DNA from: DASQPR01 sp963836775
Lineage (GTDB): Bacteria; Actinomycetota; Actinomycetes; Mycobacteriales; Micromonosporaceae
Assembly (NCBI GenBank): GCA_963836775.1
Contig: CAWIKR010000003.1
Location: forward strand, 2,232,001 to 2,296,000
Length of the DNA stretch: 64,000 nt
Direction: 5' to 3'
Positions 1 through 8,806 of the stretch are shown here, in pieces. A model generated the notes under the pieces. The model saw nothing but the letters and a program-made list of their open reading frames with translations, did not search any database and was not told the DNA's origin. How positions within the stretch are numbered: the stretch's first letter is position 1; every line of letters begins with the position of its first letter. Made by a program: the position numbers and the translations under genes.

Positions 1-1
1 C

Positions 2-175
2 GGCGACCTCGGCATCCGCACCGCGGTGCAGCGCCGGTGGCGCCTCGACGAGTTGCCGCCACCCAAGGCCGTCAAGGCGCGTGGTGAGCCGTGGACACCC
101 TGGCGCACCTACGCCGCCACCCTGCTGTGGAGTTCCCTCGGGCCGCCCACCCCCGCCGCCGGATCATCCGGCTAG
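2..175 (+). CDS. DNA-3-methyladenine glycosylase II (AlkA-like), C-terminal fragment
   Basis: Only the last 57 codons are in the window. They begin with GDLGIRTAV and continue to the typical tail EPWTPWRTYAATLLWSSL, which matches the end of the HhH-GPD fold in AlkA-type base-excision glycosylases that remove alkylated purines. The Trp-x-Pro-Trp-Arg-x-Tyr-Ala pattern is the family hallmark seen here. The catalytic Asp and helix-hairpin-helix lie upstream of the window. The gene ends at TAG 173-175. The call rests on this short tail only. Confidence 0.72.
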   Translation, partial: GDLGIRTAVQRRWRLDELPPPKAVKARGEPWTPWRTYAATLLWSSLGPPTPAAGSSG

Positions 176-288
176 CCTGCGTCCGGCCTCCGATCACCAA
201 ATCGGCGTGAAGACGCCGCTGAGCTGCCATGATCGAGTCACCTGACGACTCGGCGCGGACGCGCGCGAAACCATCCAGGGGGTGGGTC

Positions 289-922
289 ATGCAGCCCAGA
301 GGCTATCCGGTGAACCTGTCGGTGGACTACCCAGACCGGCAGCTGAACCGTCTGACCACGTTCTTCCGCCTGTTCACGGCGATCCCGATCCTGATCCTGC
401 TGGGCACCGTCGCCGGCGGGACCTGGGAGTGGAGCTCGGAGAGTCACGCCACCGGGGCGGTGGCCGGCGTCGGCGGCGCGCTGTTCTTCGCGCCGCTGCT
501 GATGATCCTGTTCCGCCGCAAGTATCCGCGCTGGTGGTTCGACTGGAATCTGGAACTGCAACGGTTCCTCACCCGCACCAACATCTACCTGTCCCTGATG
601 GACGACCGATACCCGTCCACCGACGAGCACCAGTCCGTCCATCTCGACTACTACTATCCGGACGCGAGCCGGGATCTGAACCGCTGGCTGCCCCTGGTCA
701 AGTGGCTGGCCGCCGATTCCGCACTACATCGTGCTGTTCTTCCTGGGGATCGGAGCCTTCGTCGCGGTCGTAATAGCGTGGTTCGCGATCCTGTTCACCG
801 GTCGCTACCCGCGCGGACTCTTCGACTTCGTCGAGGGCGTCATCCGCTGGCAGACCCGGGTGATCGCATATGCGTTCACGCTGGTCACCGATGCGTACCC
901 GCCATTTCGGCTGAGCCCGTGA
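289..922 (+). pseudogene. DUF4389 membrane protein gene, apparent +1 frameshift
   Basis: Start ATG 289 follows AGGGGGTGGGTC. The first frame gives YPVNLSVDYPDRQLNRLTTF, then transmembrane segments (AIPILILLGTVAGG; ALFFAPLLMILF), and the conserved RWLPLVKWLAA. At about 709-716 the reading moves to the next frame and continues as IPHYIVLFFLGIGAFV, RYPRGLFDFVEGVIRWQTRV and VTDAYPPF, ending at TGA 920-922. Family members read straight through this WLLAIPHYIVLFFL junction, so one extra C in gccgccg (712-715) explains the break. Function of the family is unknown. The 3' end overlaps the converging gene by 38 bp. It could be a true pseudogene or an assembly indel. Confidence 0.72.
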
Positions 923-1580
923 CCGGCGTGGCGACCTCGGGCACCGGCCGTCGAGCCCGCGACCACATCGCGACCGCCATCACGATCGCGCCGATCGCCG
1001 TCACCGCGCCGTGGATGATCCGGACCGGCGCAGGTCCGAAGAACTGCGGCAGGAACAGCCCGAACCCGACCGCGTAGAGCACGCCACTCCATCGTGGGAG
1101 CAGTCCGGAACGCCAGACCGCGACCGCGGCCAGGATCGATCCCACCGCCAGCAGGATCAACCCGGCACCGAAGATGGTCATCGCCAGTGGCTGATAGCGC
1201 ACGGCGTCGATCAGGTGCAGCAGGTCGGCGCTACGGCCCTTCGGCCCGGCGATCGCGTGCAGGCCGAAGTCCTCGGCGCCGTAATACGGCAGTGTGAGGC
1301 CGGCGCCGATCCAGGTCGTCACGGTCGCGGCCGAAGCCGGCCGGTGTGCCCGAGTCCCGGCGGTGAGCGTGGTCAGCGCCATCAGGCCCAGCGGCAGCAG
1401 GATGAAACCGGCCATCGCGAAGAAGTGCGCGGCGACCCAGGCGTCCGAGCTCATCGAGGCGGTCGCGCCGGAGACCGTGGTCTCGTCGTGCCACGGGCGC
1501 ACCGCGGGGTAGGCGAGGAACAGGACACCCGCCACGGCAAATGCGGCGGCGCCCCAACGGATGCCGGTTGAACGGGACAT
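885..1580 (-). CDS. Polytopic membrane protein, probable TetR-controlled target
   Basis: A 231-residue protein with about six hydrophobic helices, for example WGAAAFAVAGVLFLAYPAVRP at the N terminus and MTIFGAGLILLAVGSILAAV in the middle. It has a short basic tail (WSRARRP). No catalytic motif is visible and I do not recognise the family. It starts 29 nt downstream of the tetR stop on the same strand, so the two are very likely one operon driven from the palindromic operator upstream of tetR. The 3' end overlaps the end of the broken DUF4389 gene. Confidence 0.75.
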   Translation of the reverse strand: MSRSTGIRWGAAAFAVAGVLFLAYPAVRPWHDETTVSGATASMSSDAWVAAHFFAMAGFILLPLGLMALTTLTAGTRAHRPASAATVTTWIGAGLTLPYYGAEDFGLHAIAGPKGRSADLLHLIDAVRYQPLAMTIFGAGLILLAVGSILAAVAVWRSGLLPRWSGVLYAVGFGLFLPQFFGPAPVRIIHGAVTAIGAIVMAVAMWSRARRPVPEVATPVTGSAEMAGTHR

Positions 1581-1609
1581 GACAGATCCTTTGCGTGGAA
1601 GGTGATTGG

Positions 1610-2173
1610 TCAGCGCCGGTGCAGCGACGCGATGAACATGTCGATGAGCAGGTCATAGGTGTCGGCCGGATCCTCCGCGAAGCCGAAGCCGCCGGCCGAC
1701 TCGATGGCGGCGAATCCGTGCACGATCACCCGCAGGCAGCGAGTCGCATGCACGGCGGCCGGCTGGTCCAGCTGGAAGCCGCGGAGCACGGCGAAGAACA
1801 CGTCGAGCAGCCGCCCGGCCGGCTCGACCAACGCCGGATCGTGAGCCGGATCGGCCGGCACCGCGATGTACCGGTTCGGGTGCGCCAGTGCGTACGCCCG
1901 CAGCTCGCGCATCAGGGCCGCGACCGCGCCGTCGCCGCTGCGGCCGACCACCGCGGCGGTGGCCACCGCGGTGATCTCGCCCAGCACCCGGGCCGCGACC
2001 CGGCTGCGCAGGTCGGCGAGGCTGCCGACGTGCTTGTAGAGCGACGGGGTGGCGACACCGGCGCGACTGGCCAGGGTGGCCAGCGTCAGCGCCTCCGGAC
2101 CGCTGTCGTCGACGATCTCGATCGCGGTCCGGACCACGGCGTCAGCGGTCAGTCCAGCTCTAGGCACGATCAT
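1610..2173 (-). CDS. TetR family transcriptional regulator
   Basis: 187 residues. The N-terminal HTH is clear: LTADAVVRTAIEIVDDSG, ALTLATLASRAGV, then the recognition helix ATPSLYKHVGSLADL. The C-terminal ligand domain ends with FAEDPADTYDLLIDMFIASL and resembles the WHG/TetR_C_33 type. It is the first gene of a two-gene unit with the membrane protein that follows. A perfect palindrome 31 nt upstream of the start codon is the obvious autoregulatory operator. The inducer cannot be told from the sequence. Confidence 0.9.
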   Translation of the reverse strand: MIVPRAGLTADAVVRTAIEIVDDSGPEALTLATLASRAGVATPSLYKHVGSLADLRSRVAARVLGEITAVATAAVVGRSGDGAVAALMRELRAYALAHPNRYIAVPADPAHDPALVEPAGRLLDVFFAVLRGFQLDQPAAVHATRCLRVIVHGFAAIESAGGFGFAEDPADTYDLLIDMFIASLHRR

Positions 2174-2203
2174 CGCCGCGGCAGAAGCTAACGCTCATAC
2201 CCA

Positions 2204-2226
2204 CAAAGCTAATGCCATTAGCTTTG
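2204..2226. promoter_or_regulatory. TetR operator, 23-bp perfect palindrome
   Basis: Arms CAAAGCTAATG (2204-2214) and CATTAGCTTTG (2216-2226) are exact inverted complements around one C. The site lies 31 nt before the tetR start and is AT-rich compared with its surroundings. A further half-like AAGCTAACG occurs at 2185-2193. Position and symmetry fit a TetR dimer site controlling tetR and the membrane gene. Confidence 0.8.
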
Positions 2227-2259
2227 GACGTCAACTCATATGACGTGCGAACGGGTTGT

Positions 2260-2299
2260 GGGGACGATCACGCACGTCTCAGCGTGCACAATCGTCCCC
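2260..2299. terminator. Bipartite hairpin, GGGGACGAT family
   Basis: Outer arms GGGGACGAT (2260-2268) and ATCGTCCCC (2291-2299), then a 3x3 internal loop, then inner arms GCACG and CGTGC around TCTCAG. It sits after the stop of the minus-strand MetE-like gene, 16 nt from its last codon, and may act as its terminator. The outer arms recur in another hairpin at 55300-55330. Confidence 0.55.
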
Positions 2300-2314
2300 G
2301 CAGGGCCGGAACGA

Positions 2315-3349
2315 TCAGGCGAACTCGGAGCGGAGCATCCGGGCCGCCGCAGCCATCGCCCGCATCTTGCCGTCGGCGGAGCCCCGCGGCAGGTATTTCA
2401 TGCCGCAGTCGGTGGCCACCACGACCTTGTCCGGTGCGACGAACGGCAATGCGCGGCGGACCCGGCCGGCCACCAGCTCGCCGGACTCGATCGCCGGATC
2501 GGACAGATCGATGACGCCCAGAATGATGGTCTTTCCGGCTAGCGTGGCCAGGACCGACGGGTCCAGGTTGGACTGTCCGGTCTCGATCGATATCTGGTCG
2601 CAGGTGCAGTCGGCGAGCTCGGGCAGGAACGAATAGCCGGACGGCCGGTCGTGGATGATCGCCGCATAACCGAAGCACAGGTGCACCGCAGTCGTGCCGC
2701 TGATGCCGTCCAGAGCCCGGTTCAGTGCCCGCAATCCGTAGCGCCGGGCCGGTTCCGGGCGCGCCTGCAGGTAGGGCTCGTCCAGCTGGACGATGTCGGC
2801 ACCGGCCGCGAACAGGTCGCGGACCTCGGCGTTGACCGCGTCGGCGTACGCGTCGGCGAGCGCCGCCGGATCACCGTAGTGGTCGTCCTGCGCCTGCTGC
2901 GACATTGTGAACGGTCCGGGCACGGTGACCTTGATGGTCCGGTCGGTGTGGGCCCGCAGGAACCGGACGTCGTCGACCTGCACCGGTCGCGGCCGGTGCA
3001 CCGGCCCGACGACTCGCGGCACCGGATTGGGGTGCCCGCTGCGGTCCAGCGCCTCGCCGGGGTGGTCCAGGTCCAGACCGACCAGCGCGGTGGCGAAGTG
3101 GTTGGAGTAGCTCTCCCGCCGGATCTCGCCATCGGTGAGGATGTCCAGCCCGGCCTCCTCCTGCGACCGGATCGCCAGCACGGTGGCATCGTCCTGCGCT
3201 TCGGCGAGGAATTCCGGCGCCGGCCGCCACAGCTCGCGAGCCCGCACCCGAGGCGGGAACCGGCCGGCCAGCTTCGGCCGGTCGATCAGCCAGTCCGGCT
3301 GCGGCAAGCTGCCGACCAGGGACGTGGGAAACAGCGGAAGCTCGGCCAT
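2315..3349 (-). CDS. Cobalamin-independent methionine synthase C-domain (MetE/UROD-like) protein
   Basis: 344 residues, the size of stand-alone MetE catalytic domains. The start ATG at 3349 has GGAGGAGCCGC before it and gives MAELPLFPTSLVGSLPQPDW, the usual SVGSFPRP-like N terminus. Zinc-ligand motifs are visible: HLC (HxC), the Glu in SIETG, and the Cys in TDCGMKYL. It therefore probably transfers a methyl group to a thiol, either homocysteine or another acceptor, using a methyl donor that need not be folate because the MetE N-domain is absent. It stands alone between a hairpin and a divergent locus. Confidence 0.85.
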   Translation of the reverse strand: MAELPLFPTSLVGSLPQPDWLIDRPKLAGRFPPRVRARELWRPAPEFLAEAQDDATVLAIRSQEEAGLDILTDGEIRRESYSNHFATALVGLDLDHPGEALDRSGHPNPVPRVVGPVHRPRPVQVDDVRFLRAHTDRTIKVTVPGPFTMSQQAQDDHYGDPAALADAYADAVNAEVRDLFAAGADIVQLDEPYLQARPEPARRYGLRALNRALDGISGTTAVHLCFGYAAIIHDRPSGYSFLPELADCTCDQISIETGQSNLDPSVLATLAGKTIILGVIDLSDPAIESGELVAGRVRRALPFVAPDKVVVATDCGMKYLPRGSADGKMRAMAAAARMLRSEFA

Positions 3350-3481
3350 GCGGCTCCTCCGGTGCGGCGACGATGATCCCGGCAACTGATCAAGTCGTAC
3401 CACGCCGAACCCGGACCGGAAAGCCGCCGGCACCGGCGGAACCGGGAAACTCTCAGGCGCTGGGCTCGCCGGCCGGAACGA

Positions 3482-3859
3482 TCAGGCCGAGTCGTCGGGT
3501 GCCGGTCGCCGCGGCGCCACCGGCGTCGCTGCGCCGGTCGCGGGCGTCGCCGCGTGGTCGCGCGGTGTGAAGATCGCCGGGATCTGCCGCCGGTCGGCCA
3601 CCCGATCTGCGGCGCCGTCCGCCGGTCCGGGCCGGTCCGGCGGGCTCGCCGCCAGTCCCAGGCAGATCACCACCAGGGTTCCCAACCCGGCGACCAGCAC
3701 CAGGCGTCCGCCACCGCGGACCCGCAGCGGCGCCACGTCGCGGCGGATCTTGCCCGCGCCACCGACCCGCACCTCGCGGAAACAGCGAACGCACAGGTCA
3801 CGCGACTCATACGCTGGCTTGGTTGAAGCCCGGCAAAGCGCCACCCGAGGAGCTGGCAT
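3482..3859 (-). CDS. Possible small single-TM protein with CxxC motif
   Basis: The frame encodes about 125 residues with DLCVRCFREVRVGGAG, a basic stretch, one clear membrane helix (LVLVAGLGTLVVICLGLAA) and a Pro/Ala-rich tail. The CVRC pair before a membrane helix looks like a small zinc- or redox-type protein, but no family is recognised. The start is uncertain: ATG 3859 overlaps the divergent molybdenum-hydroxylase start, and a GTG 15 nt later is also possible. Overlap with the neighbour's promoter region weakens the call. Confidence 0.35.
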   Translation of the reverse strand: MPAPRVALCRASTKPAYESRDLCVRCFREVRVGGAGKIRRDVAPLRVRGGGRLVLVAGLGTLVVICLGLAASPPDRPGPADGAADRVADRRQIPAIFTPRDHAATPATGAATPVAPRRPAPDDSA

Positions 3860-4397
3860 GGTTGTCCACGAGCCCGCGACCGCCACCGATGACGCCACGA
3901 CGACCCGGCGCGGACCCGCCAGCGGGCCGGTCGCGCTGAGTGTGAACGGAGCCGCCTACGCCGTCGACCTGGAGCCACGAGTCAGCCTGCTGGATGCGCT
4001 GCGTGAGCATCTCCAGCTGACCGGCTCCAAGAAGGGTTGCGACCAGGGCACCTGCGGCGCCTGCACAGTCTGGGTGGACCAGCAGCGGGTGCTCGCCTGC
4101 CTGACACTCGCGATCGCCTGTGAAGGCCACGAGATCACCACCATCGAGGGCATCGCCACCAACGGCGAGATGCACCCGATGCAGCAGGCGTTCATCGAAC
4201 GCGACGCGTTCCAATGCGGCTACTGCACATCGGGACAGATCATGTCGGCGATCGCCCTGCTCCGCGAGGGCCACGCGGACACCGACGACGACATCGCCGA
4301 ATTCATGAGCGGCAACATCTGCCGGTGCGCCGCCTATCCGAACATCCGGGACGCGATCCGCGATGTCCGCGACAACACGTCACGACGGGACGGGTGA
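3858..4397 (+). CDS. Molybdenum hydroxylase, 2Fe-2S subunit
   Basis: 179 residues. ATG 3858 follows CGAGGAGCTGGC. The plant-type ferredoxin cluster is GCDQGTCGACTVWV plus CLTLA, and the C-terminal [2Fe-2S] helical domain has FQCGYCTSG and GNICRCAAYPNI. This is the small subunit of xanthine dehydrogenase/CO dehydrogenase-like enzymes and passes electrons from the Mo site to FAD. It overlaps or abuts the FAD subunit, and the three genes form one operon. Confidence 0.95.
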   Translation: MVVHEPATATDDATTTRRGPASGPVALSVNGAAYAVDLEPRVSLLDALREHLQLTGSKKGCDQGTCGACTVWVDQQRVLACLTLAIACEGHEITTIEGIATNGEMHPMQQAFIERDAFQCGYCTSGQIMSAIALLREGHADTDDDIAEFMSGNICRCAAYPNIRDAIRDVRDNTSRRDG

Positions 4398-4402
4398 CGG
4401 CC

Positions 4403-5407
4403 ATGCGTCCGCTCAGCTATTCCCGGGTGCACAGCGTCGACGACGCGATCGCCGCGGTCGCCACCGATCCAGCCGGCGCCTTCCTGGCCGGCGGCACCAC
4501 CGAGATCGACCTGATCCGGCTCGGCGTGACCCGGCCGGACGCCCTGGTCGACATCAACGACCTGCCGCTGGCGGACCTGGAAGAACTGCCCGGCGGCGGC
4601 GTGCGGATCGGCGCCCTGGCCCGGATGAGCGCGGTGGCCCGCGATCCGCGGATCGTGCAGCGATTCCCGGCGGTCGCCGAGGCTCTGGTTCTGGGCGCCT
4701 CCGAGCAATTGCGCAACATGGCCTCGATGGGCGGCAACCTCTGCCAGCGGACCCGCTGCGCCTACTTCCGGGACGGCGTCTCGCCGTGCAACAAGCGCGA
4801 CCCCGGCAGCGGCTGCTCGGCGATGGACGGCGCCAACCGCGGTCACGCGATCCTGGGCACCAGCGACAGCTGCATCGCGACCCACCCCAGTGACGTCGCC
4901 GTGCCGCTGGTCGCGTTCGACGCGATCGTGCACACCGCGGGCCCGAACGGCACCCGGCGTATCCCGATCGACGACTTCTACGTCCAACCGGGCAGCACAC
5001 CCGATATCGAGCATCCACTGGACCACGGCGAGCTGATCGTCGCGATCGAGCTGCCGCCGGCACCGATCGCCGCGTCATCGACCTATGTCAAGCACCGCGA
5101 TCGCCAGTCCTACGAGTTCGCGCTGGTCTCGGTGTGCACCGCGATCGAGGTCGGCAACGGCACCGTCACCGACGTACGCGTCGCGCTCGGTGGCGTCGGC
5201 ACCAAGCCGTGGCGGGCCCGCATCGCCGAAGCCGCACTGCGGGGGGCGCCGGCCACACCCGAGTCGTTCGACGCCGCCGCGCGGGCCGAACTCGCGCCCG
5301 CCGTGACCCGCACCGGCAACGCCTTCAAGGTCGAATTCGCTCGCCGGGCGATGGTGCGGGCACTGGCCGACGCGACCGGATCGCAGCCCGCAGGAGGTGT
5401 GTCATGA
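4403..5407 (+). CDS. Molybdenum hydroxylase, FAD-binding subunit
   Basis: About 334 residues, starting MRPLSYSRVHSVDDAIAAV. FAD pyrophosphate motifs AGGTTEIDLIRLG and ASMGGNLCQRTRC are visible, and the latter is followed by YFRDGVSPCNKRDPGSGCSA. That Cys-rich insertion is typical of YagS/xanthine-dehydrogenase medium subunits that carry an extra Fe-S cluster. C-terminal CO_deh_flav_C sequence VRVALGGVGTKPWRARIAE follows. GTG 4394 (overlapping the previous stop) is an alternative start. It ends in an ATGA overlap with the Moco subunit. Confidence 0.93.
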   Translation: MRPLSYSRVHSVDDAIAAVATDPAGAFLAGGTTEIDLIRLGVTRPDALVDINDLPLADLEELPGGGVRIGALARMSAVARDPRIVQRFPAVAEALVLGASEQLRNMASMGGNLCQRTRCAYFRDGVSPCNKRDPGSGCSAMDGANRGHAILGTSDSCIATHPSDVAVPLVAFDAIVHTAGPNGTRRIPIDDFYVQPGSTPDIEHPLDHGELIVAIELPPAPIAASSTYVKHRDRQSYEFALVSVCTAIEVGNGTVTDVRVALGGVGTKPWRARIAEAALRGAPATPESFDAAARAELAPAVTRTGNAFKVEFARRAMVRALADATGSQPAGGVS

Positions 5408-7653
5408 CCGTTGTCGGCATGCCGGTCAACCGGGTCGACGGGCCGGACAAGGTCACCGGCGCCGCGCGCTACACCGCCGAGATCACGGTGCCCGGGCTGG
5501 CGTACGCGGCCCTGGTCGGCGCCACCGAGTCCAGCGCACGGGTGACCGCCATCGACACTGCCGAGGCGATGAAGCAGCCGGGCGTGCTGGCCGTGATGAC
5601 CCACCGCGAGGTGCCGAAGATCGCCGCACCGCCGCACCTGCTGCCGTCCCTGCTCGGCCAGGCGGCGCCCGGCGAGAGCTTCTTCCCGATGCAGGACGAG
5701 GTGGTGCACTACGCCGGCCAGCCGGTCGCGATCGTCATCGCCGACCAGCACGAGACCGCTCACTACGCCGCTTCCCTGGTGCGGGTCGACTACGAGAGAC
5801 TGCCGTCGGTCACGACGATCGACCAGGGGCGCCCGGACGCGTACGAAGCGGCGACGCTGTTCGGCGGCCTGATGCCGGGCCGCAGCGAGCGCGGCGACGT
5901 GGACGCGACGCTCGCCACCGCGGCGACGCAGGTCGACATCACCTGCCGGTTCGCGGCCAACCACCACAACACCCTGGAGCCGTCGGCGACCACGGCGATC
6001 TGGGACGGGGACCGGCTCACCCTCCACGACTCGACCATGGGCGTACGCGCCAGCCAGCTGACCGTGGCATCGCTGCTCGGCATACCGATGTCCAACGTTC
6101 GGGTGCTGGCACCGTTCGTGGGCGGCGGATTCGGTGGCAAGGCGATGGTGTGGCCGCACGTGACACTCGCCGCGATGGCCGCCCGGCACGTCGGCCGGCC
6201 GGTGAAGCTGGCCCTGACCCGGCCGCAGACCTACACGTCGCACGGCCACCGGGAAGAGCAGGAGCAGCGAATCACCATCGGCGCCGACACGACCGGTCAG
6301 ATCACCGCGATCCGGCACGAGAAGCTGTCGGTGACCTCGCCGTTCGACGACTGGGCCGAGCCCGCCACCGGGGTCTCCGGGCAGCTCTACGCGACCCGGC
6401 ACTACCGCGGTGTACACAACCTGATCCGGGGCAACACCATGACGCCGACGTTCACCCGCGGACCCGGCGAGACGCTGGGCGTGTTCACGCTCGAGACCGC
6501 GATGGACGAACTCGCCTATCAGCTCGGCGTGGATCCTCTCGAGCTTCGGCTGCGCAACCGGGCGCCAGCCGACCCGAACGGCAACCCGTGGTCCAGCGAC
6601 GGCCTGGCCGAGTGCCTGCGCCGCGGCGCCGAGCTGTTCGGCTGGGCCGGCCGGGATCCGGCGCCCCGGTCCCGGCGCGAGGGTCACTGGCTGCTCGGCA
6701 CGGGCATGGCCGCAGCCGCCTACCCGGTGGCGTTCTTCATGCCCACCCAGCACGCCCGGGCCCGGATATTCTTCGACGGCAGCGCCGTCGTCGGCACCAG
6801 CGGCCAGGAGTTCGGCACCGGCATGTTGACCGCGATGACCCAGGTCGCCGCGGACGCGCTGGGGCTGCCGATGGATCGGGTGCGGCTGGAGATCGGCGAC
6901 ACCGACCTGCCGAACACGTCGTCCGCCGTGGGCTCGGCCGGCGCCGGCATGGTCAGCGCCGCGGTGCACGACGCCGGGCTGACGCTGCGCGGTCAGCTGA
7001 TCGGGATGGCCGTCGAGGACGAGAAATCGCCGCTGCACGGAGCCGATCCGGGTGATGTCACGGTCGCCGACGGCCGGATGCACCTGGCCGCCCGGCCGGA
7101 CGTCGGGGAGGCCTACGCCGACCTGCTGGCCCGGCACCGCCAGTTCGACGCCGAGGCGCTGGGCAGCTGGACTCCGCCGCCGCTGGACACACCGCACGGG
7201 TTGCTCACCTTCGGCGCCCAGTTCGCCGAGGTCGCGGTCGACCCGGAGCTGGGCCTGGTCCGGGCCCGGCGGCTGGTCGGCGTCTTCGCGCCGGGCCGGG
7301 TGCTGAATCCGAAGCTGGCCCGCAGCCAGCTGATGGGCGGCATGCTCTGGGGCCTCGGGCAGGCGCTGCTGGAGGGCAACCATATGGATCAGCGAACCGG
7401 CCGCTGGGTCGCCAACAACCTCGGCGAATACCTGGTCGCGGTGAACGCCGACGTGCCGGAGGTGACCGTCGACTTCGTTTCGGTCGAGGACACCGTGGTC
7501 AACCCGCTCGGCGTCAAGGGCGTCGGTGAGATCGGCCAGGTCGGGATGGCGGCCGCGATCGCCAACGCGGTCTTCCACGCCACCGGGCGCCGGCAGCACG
7601 AGCTGCCGATGGCGGCGGAACTGGTGATGGATCCGGCGGTCGCCGCCACATGA
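5404..7653 (+). CDS. Molybdenum hydroxylase, Moco-binding catalytic subunit
   Basis: 749 residues, the usual size of the YagR/CoxL-like large subunit. N-terminal RVDGPDKVTGAARYTAEI is the Ald_Xan_dh hammerhead start. Moco-binding motifs are FVGGGFGGKAMVWPH, TRGPGETLGVFTLE and SGQEFGTGMLTAMTQ. The catalytic Glu is in GVGEIGQVG at about residue 708. The AYRSF-type active-site loop of CO dehydrogenase is not seen, so an aldehyde or purine/heterocycle substrate is more likely. The substrate cannot be assigned. No XdhC-type maturation gene is in the operon. Confidence 0.93.
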   Translation: MTVVGMPVNRVDGPDKVTGAARYTAEITVPGLAYAALVGATESSARVTAIDTAEAMKQPGVLAVMTHREVPKIAAPPHLLPSLLGQAAPGESFFPMQDEVVHYAGQPVAIVIADQHETAHYAASLVRVDYERLPSVTTIDQGRPDAYEAATLFGGLMPGRSERGDVDATLATAATQVDITCRFAANHHNTLEPSATTAIWDGDRLTLHDSTMGVRASQLTVASLLGIPMSNVRVLAPFVGGGFGGKAMVWPHVTLAAMAARHVGRPVKLALTRPQTYTSHGHREEQEQRITIGADTTGQITAIRHEKLSVTSPFDDWAEPATGVSGQLYATRHYRGVHNLIRGNTMTPTFTRGPGETLGVFTLETAMDELAYQLGVDPLELRLRNRAPADPNGNPWSSDGLAECLRRGAELFGWAGRDPAPRSRREGHWLLGTGMAAAAYPVAFFMPTQHARARIFFDGSAVVGTSGQEFGTGMLTAMTQVAADALGLPMDRVRLEIGDTDLPNTSSAVGSAGAGMVSAAVHDAGLTLRGQLIGMAVEDEKSPLHGADPGDVTVADGRMHLAARPDVGEAYADLLARHRQFDAEALGSWTPPPLDTPHGLLTFGAQFAEVAVDPELGLVRARRLVGVFAPGRVLNPKLARSQLMGGMLWGLGQALLEGNHMDQRTGRWVANNLGEYLVAVNADVPEVTVDFVSVEDTVVNPLGVKGVGEIGQVGMAAAIANAVFHATGRRQHELPMAAELVMDPAVAAT

Positions 7654-7678
7654 CCGGCCGGGCGCCGGACGCCGCGAG

Positions 7679-8779
7679 ATGACCCGGCCGGCGCCGGACC
7701 GCCCGGCGCTGACCACACCCGAGCAGTTGCAGGCGCCGGAGTCGGTGCGGGCCCGGCGGCTGCGCACCGCCCGGCAGCCGGGGCTCGGGTTGCGCGGGCT
7801 GGTGCTGGTGGTGCCGATCGCGGTGCTGATCGCGATCGGTGCGGGCGGTCCAGAACGGTCGTTGCTGGTGCTCGGGCCACTGGTGACGTTCGCCCTGCCG
7901 GCCGTCGTGATGATCGCCTTCTGGTGGGACGACTGGCCCGGCACCACCGCCCGGGCCAGCTGGTCCGGCTGGCTGGACACGGTGCTGGTCGCGGTGTTCG
8001 CGGTGGTGCTGACGATCGCCGGGCAGGCGGTGACGGCCCGGGTCGACCTGCCGGTGCTGTTCGACGCCTATCCGGCGGCCCGGCATCTGGCCACCTTCCC
8101 GGCGTTGATGCCGCTGGCCGGGGCCGCGTTCACCGTGATGCTCCAATACACGCTGGTGACCGAGGGCTGGCCGGTGCGCCGGCTGCCGGCGATTCCGGCC
8201 GGCATCGTCGCGCTGATCCTGTCCTGGGGTGTGGCGGCCGTGCTCTATCTGGTGCTGGTCGACTTCCGGCCGCCGCCGGCGACGGGACTCGGCGCCCGGC
8301 CGGGCCCGGTCGGCGGCGCGACGTTCGGCGCGGCGCTGACCGTGATCGGCGTCTGGCAGGTCTGGTTCTATCTGGCCTGGCGCGGCTGGCCGGTGACCCG
8401 GATCGGCAGCCGCGCGGTGCGGCTGCTGGCCGGCAACGCCATCGTGATCGTCGGCGGCCTGGCCAGTTATGCGATCCTCGCGGCCACCGATCTGCGCCCG
8501 GCCACCATCACCGCGGGAGCGGGTGCGTTGATCGCGGCCGGCCTGACCGTGGCGATGCTGTTCGAGGGCGCGATCACCGGACGGCTCGCGAGCGTGACCG
8601 CGATCGTCGCCGTCGGGGCCGTTCTCTACGCCGCGTTCTGGCTGATCGCCCAGGCGCTGACCTGGACCCGCGCGGAGCCGGTCGAGTGGGTGGCACACGT
8701 GGCGCTCAACGCCTGGAGCGTGTCGGTGATCCTGCACGTGGCGATCGGCCGGCGCTGGCCGTTCGGCGAGCCCGGATAG
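7679..8779 (+). CDS. Polytopic membrane protein of unknown function
   Basis: 366 residues with about ten membrane helices, for example GLVLVVPIAVLIAIGAGG, TVLVAVFAVVLTIAGQAV and ASVTAIVAVGAVLYAAFWLI. The N-terminal 40 residues are cytoplasmic and basic. No catalytic motif or family is recognised. It begins 25 nt after the Moco subunit stop on the same strand, so it may be cotranscribed with the hydroxylase genes. A hairpin lies at its stop codon. Confidence 0.75.
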   Translation: MTRPAPDRPALTTPEQLQAPESVRARRLRTARQPGLGLRGLVLVVPIAVLIAIGAGGPERSLLVLGPLVTFALPAVVMIAFWWDDWPGTTARASWSGWLDTVLVAVFAVVLTIAGQAVTARVDLPVLFDAYPAARHLATFPALMPLAGAAFTVMLQYTLVTEGWPVRRLPAIPAGIVALILSWGVAAVLYLVLVDFRPPPATGLGARPGPVGGATFGAALTVIGVWQVWFYLAWRGWPVTRIGSRAVRLLAGNAIVIVGGLASYAILAATDLRPATITAGAGALIAAGLTVAMLFEGAITGRLASVTAIVAVGAVLYAAFWLIAQALTWTRAEPVEWVAHVALNAWSVSVILHVAIGRRWPFGEPG

Positions 8780-8802
8780 TCCAGGCCCGCCGATCCGGAC
8801 TA
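8777..8802. terminator. Short hairpin between convergent genes
   Basis: TAGTCC (8777-8782, containing the stop codon) and GGACTA (8797-8802) flank a 14-nt loop, 4 nt before the end of the converging ABC gene. It is a plausible bidirectional terminator but has no T tract. Confidence 0.4.
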
Positions 8803-8806
8803 CAGG

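Noticed and set aside
5110..7980. A 956-residue open frame antisense to the molybdenum hydroxylase genes
   Set aside because: It has no domain pattern, is rich in Arg/Gly/Pro/His, and mirrors the codon structure of the clearly real plus-strand genes.
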